From Chiridota heheva (taxonomy: Eukaryota; Echinodermata; Holothuroidea; Apodida; Chiridotidae), in NCBI GenBank assembly GCA_020152595.1, contig JAIGNY010002305.1, positions 1,502,501 through 1,566,500 on the forward strand: a stretch of DNA of 64,000 nucleotides, in the 5' to 3' direction. The position numbers were made by a program, and so were the translations under genes. This document shows, piece after piece, positions 54,201 through 60,200 of this stretch; positions within the stretch are counted from its first letter, which is position 1; every line of letters starts with the position of its first letter. Under the pieces are notes generated by a model. That model did no database searches. It was not told the DNA's origin and saw only the letters and a list, made by a program, of their open reading frames with translations.

Positions 54201-57200
54201 GCAAAAATATACGCACAAAAGTAGTAGCATAATGATGATATTATTACTATAGCACAGTAAATCAATCAAGTTTTCAAAGCATTTTTGAATGAACTTATAT
54301 TGGTTGTTTCTGAGATTTATTGGTTTGGTTTGGTTTGTTGATGTTTAATGGCACCGCGACAGTCAGAGTCAAATGTGCCAAGAGGGTGTTAATAAATTAT
54401 GGTGAAACAGTTAGGATACTGAGGAGATGGAAGGTTTGTAAGGGAGATAACGGGGAAAAGCAGAAGAAAAAAAAAAATTGGTGAAAAGAAAAAGGTATAT
54501 AAGATTGAGGAATGGGGAGGGGGGGGAGGGGAGTAGGTTGTTGTTGCAGAGGAAGTTGATAATGTTTGAGGAAGAATTGTTTTCGAAAAGGTCCGAGAGA
54601 TATGCTTGATGGAGAGATCAGTGTTACAAGTGGGGCAGAGAGGGGTAGGGAAGCCAGATAAGAGATAGGAGTGAGTGAGAGAGGAGTGGCCGAGGCAGAT
54701 AACAACAATGTCTTTCCTGCGGTTGTGACTATGCAGAGGGATGTTGGTCCCGACTTTGGGTTTAATGGTGTTAAGTTTGTTATTGGTTTCATGATTCGAG
54801 GAGTTTTGCCAGGATTTTTTATGTAGTTGGAGATGCAGACATGGAGGTCTGAGTGTAGAATATGAAAAGGAGAGGCGATGTTTGACAGAGCTTTGTTGGC
54901 CGCTCTGTCAGCTCTCTCATTGCCAGGGATGCCGACATGGCCAGAAATCCAGAAAAAGATCATATTCTTTCCTAAGGAGGAGAGAGTGTGGAGTTTGTTG
55001 AGGATTTGTAGAATGAGAGGGTTGGGCTGAGCATATTGAGGATACCATTGAGGACGGATTTAGAGTCCGGGGGCGGAAAGAGATTTCTATGAAGTTTTAG
55101 GCTAGGAGGATAGCTTTTGCCTTGGCAGAGTAAATATAGGTGCTGTCGGGTAGCCTTGAGGAGAGGGTGAGGCCGGGACAGGCGGCGGTGGCTGCAGAGG
55201 AGCTTTCCCGTGTGGAGCCGTTGGTGAAGAGGAAGGAGTAGTCGTGGAAATGTCTACCGAGTTGACAGTATTTGGAGTGGAAGAAGGCTGGGTTGTGACG
55301 AACTTTCGTGAAGGAGGAAAGACCAAGGTAAACCTTGGGGGGTGAATAGTCCAGGTGGGTGTAGGTGGGATGGTGTGTCTGGCGATCGAGAAAATATTGA
55401 CGTTGGCTTTGGAGAAGTGGGAGTGCATCCGAATCCCGAAAGGTGGGAGGATGCAACTTGAGAGTAAAGAGGTTGGTGAAGGAGGGAGAACGGATGGAAT
55501 GGAAGCAAGGATTACATGGATCCGTGAGGATGTGGAGAGCAAAGCAGAGGCCGGCCTTCATGCACCGGAGGTCTAAGGAGAGTTCGTTGGCCTCAACGTG
55601 GAGACTAGTGATAGGGGAGGTGTGAGTGGCGCCAAGGCAAAGCCTTAAGGCAGTGTTCCCAGTAACCTCCAGGTGTTTCAAGTAAAATTTACGGGCGGAG
55701 GCGAAGATGAAATTGCCATAGTCCAGCCTGGATCTGAGGAGGGAGCGGTATAAGGTGAGCAGAGTGAGCCGATTTGCTCCCCAGTCAGTGCTAAAATTTT
55801 ATAGAAGCAAATTCCAAAAAAATGGGACAGCATGGAAGAATGACGGGGGTCCTATTGTTTTTGACTTGGTGGGTGGTATTTTATATTTGTTTTGGTGTGA
55901 GGATCTCAAGTCTCTAGAAGATTGTCTGTAATCAAAAGGTCATTAATATAAGATGGCGCCAAACCAACTCTAGCTTTGAAGGTTAGTAAAATGATTTTAA
56001 AGTTAATTCCATATTTGACCTTGAGCTAGACAACAAGAACTGTCAGAAGGACAGTATGCTCGACTATTCAGAGCTAGTTTAGAGAATGGGCTTATTGAGG
56101 GAAGTATATAGGATAGTATGGGCAGATTGATTTCAAATTACTTTAGCTTTGAAAGATGCACTTAAACTTTCATTTCCTTTATTAATTTTCACAACATTTT
56201 ACTAAAAGCTTCAAAATATCTTTTGAGTTTTCCCAGATATTTTAAGACAAAAATAAAAGCTGAAGGTTACCTCACCCAAGCTAACAGTCTTTATAACTAT
56301 AACACCTCTTTTAGTTCTACCACTCACAACAAAGAAAGTAGAGGCCCTAACTTGCTAATGTCAATGAAAGAATGTCATTAAGCCTTTCCAACCTGTACCT
56401 CCCCAACCCCTACACAATCCCAGAACTACATCTTGAATTGAAATACAGCTTCCAATTTAGGAAAATGTGTCAAGCAAAGTCAAGCAACATGAAAATGTAC
56501 AATAAGATTAAAGCAAAATTATGTGAAACAATATTGCTTAACGACAGTATGACAAACTAGACATTGAAACGATTCATAATAATGCATATTTCAGACACTC
56601 CCACATTCCAACCTGTCCCAAATGTCATTTCCATGCCTATACTCCATGCAATCACACCTGAAAACCAGATATATATACTGTATATCATTCCACCACTTGC
56701 CATCACATGACATCACAACTGAAATCTAGATGACACTCCACCACATGCCATTCCACCATAGTCCACATGTTGACCCACCGTTCCACACGCCAACCCACCC
56801 TGTTCCACATGACAACCCACCCAGTTCTACATGCCAACCCACCCCAATGTCAAACATGTCAATGCATCCTGACCCACATCCCAACCCACCCTTCCCTGTT
56901 CTTCGCTCATCTTAAATATTTTATACAAGTCTATTGTTATGCAAATACTGTAACCTAATTAATATGCACACTTCACCTCACCATTAAGTGTAAACAATGC
57001 TCTTGTCACATAATCATTTGTGCAAACAAAATCCCCACATCCACTTTAATTTAAGAGATATCATCGATACAAATATTTTCATTGTTATGCAAATAAATTA
57101 GTGTGCACACAACCCCTAATCATGCTCACTTGAACAGTACCCCTATGCCAAGTTACAACATCATGAGGGTACACCATTCATAACTTAACTTATGGAAACT

Positions 57201-60200
57201 TTAATCAAAACTTTTAACCTGAAAAATATTTGCATTGTTATGCAAATAAGCTAATTAGTATACACACACAACCCCAATCATGCTTATTTGAACAGTACCC
57301 ATGTCCTCTACCCCTATGCCAAGTCACATGAATGTACACCATTCATAAGTTATGAAAACTTCAACCAACAACTTTAACCTGGACAAGTTTAGAGTTGGGA
57401 ACTTCACAAAAACACAGGCAGGTTTTCAAAATAATTATATAGAGACCTTTTCGTTATTTAAATCTCTCACAAGTTCTATATGTTATTAAGTATACATTCA
57501 CTTAGCTGTCGGTAAACTTAGTTAAATGCCATTCAGGTATTCTTTGGAATACAAAATCCTACTTTAAACAAAAACTTTATATTTTTCGTGGAATGGGTAG
57601 CATAGGCCCAAAAAAAAAACACAATCGACCGTCTGGCTTAGCTTATTTTGTTGAGACAAACACGAAGAAAAAACCCTAAATACCCAACACATATACCTCA
57701 CATGGTGATTATTACCTTCCAAACTACAAAAGCTCAACAAGTCCCGTAACATAAGGCGCTTTAACACCACACAGGTAGGCGTACCGCCAGGCAAATTGGT
57801 CGGTTTTGAAAAAATGGGACATGCGAAAGCCGCAAAAAAGTTTATCTAGGTCAATTTTCATATTCACTTTATTTCATTTAAAAAAAATAAAAAATAAGAT
57901 TTACTGGAGGAAGAAGTTATTACAAATAAAGATTTATATTAGGGTTAAGATTAAGTTTCTTAAATATTCACTGCTTTTTTATAATTTTTTTATTTGTTTT
58001 TGAGGAACAAAAATTTTAAGATAAGAATTAAGACTTCTTTGCGGCATGCGCATTCTTCCCATTTTTCCATGATATGCGCTGCCGGCCACTGTCAGCTCTT
58101 TCAAAGTTTCTTTCTTAGCGCGCAAATAACTACTATTATACAGAATAAGTTCTGATAAAACATAATTGAATAAAATTTGTAATGAATTTGCACAAAATTG
58201 TTTTAAAGATTGACTATTAAATAAATATAAATTAGATTCATCTTGTCTTTTGCATTGTATTAAAAGATTCATAACTTTAAAGAATACTATACTACTCATT
58301 TCAAGGTCTTATCTCTTCATCAGCTAATTTGCTGGTAGTACAAGCGGTTTATATACATCCACAAACTGACAAACTTTGATAGGATTTAGCATTGTTCAAC
58401 TGTTTCCACTCTGCATCCATGAGATGGACAATCCACTTTATGGGCATACAGCAGCGGTGTCGCTACGGGGGCGCACGGGAGGACATATTCCCCCCCTAAA
58501 AATGTCCGTGTTTTACCTTTTGTATTACATAAATGCCAGAAACTTGTGACAGGGGCACTATGGTTTCGTGATTGTTCCTCAGAATTAAAATATGTTTTGC
58601 AGGTGTAGACCTATAAATCCATAGACGAATACGGACCAACATTTGACAAACTTTGATACGAGTTACCATTGTTCAACAGTGTCCATCCTGCAGCCATGAA
58701 GATGCGACGATCCACTTCACGGGCATACAGCAGTGGCGTCGAGGACACGGGTGCATATTCCCCCTAAAAAATGCCGTATTTTACCTTTGTATTTCATAAA
58801 TACCAGAAACTTAACAGGCACTGTGGTTTCGTGATTGATCCTACTTACACTCACTGAATTAAAATATGTTCTGCACTTCTACAGGTGTATAATACATAGA
58901 CGGATACGATAGAGAGTGTTTTACCCCAAATAAAAATTTCCGTTGGAAATTGGATTTTGGTACGATATTTGGCAGTAAAGTATGCAAATTTCTTTTAGGC
59001 TTTTGTGACACTTTCCACCCCTTTATATCCACTGATTTTGCCTGATTTTTCTTAATTTGTCACTGGTGGAAGCAGTGGCGTACTCAGCCGGGATTTCCAT
59101 ATTGATGGGGCAAGTAACATAAATTAAACCGACAGGATACAAAATATGGACACTGCCGACAAACGGTACTAATTTTGAACCGATAAAACTGGAATATTGA
59201 AGAATATTGGTAAGGTGATCGCCCCTCTACCCACCCTTTGCCTCTTTTCTATGTTAAACTTTGTCACTTCTCTATTTGGCGTAGCAAAATATAAGCTAGT
59301 ATAAAGTTTTACAATCAGATGTGCTACCAATTAAATTTCGTTCACGAACTAATTGGATTTAATTAAACAAGCACGAGAAATATGTTAATTTTAGGATTAA
59401 AGTATTTTCTTTTTCTTTTTTTAGTATTTTTAGCATTGCCTTCTGCTGTTATTCTGCTGTTTATTGTTTTTGTTAACTCTTTTACTGTATACTCCGAAAG
59501 GGTTCGAAAGAGTGTAAATAAACTTCAAACTTCAAACCGTCAGCTCTTTCAAAGTTTCTTTCTTAGCGCGCAAATGACTACGTCTTAATAAAGAATAAGC
59601 ACTGATAAAACATATTTGCATGAAAGTTGTAATGAATTTGCACAAAATTGTATTAAAGATTGACCACAAAAAAAAAAAAAAATTATATACTTTTCTTTTA
59701 CATTGTATTGATAGATTCATAACTTAGAAGAATACATATTACACATTTCGAGGTCTTTTCTCTTCATTAGCTAATTTGTTGGTAAAACAGGTGTTTTATA
59801 GATATCCACAAACTGACAAAACTTTGATAGGATTTAGCATTGTTCAACTGTTTCCACTCTGCATTCATGAGATGGACAATCCATTCCATGGGCATACAGC
59901 AACGGTGTCGCTACGGGGGCACGGGAGGATATATTCCCCGTAAAAATGTCCGTGTTTTACCTTTTGTTTATATTACATAAATGCCAGAAACTTGTGACAG
60001 GGGCACTATGGTTTCGTGATTGTTCCTCAGAATTAAAATATGTTTTGCAGGTGTAGACCTATAAATCCATAGACGAATACGGACCAACATTTGACAAACT
60101 TTGATACGAGTTACCATTGTTCAACAGTGTCCATCCTGCAGCCATGAAGATGCGACGATCCACTTCACGGGCATACAGTAGTGGCGTCGAGGACACGGGT

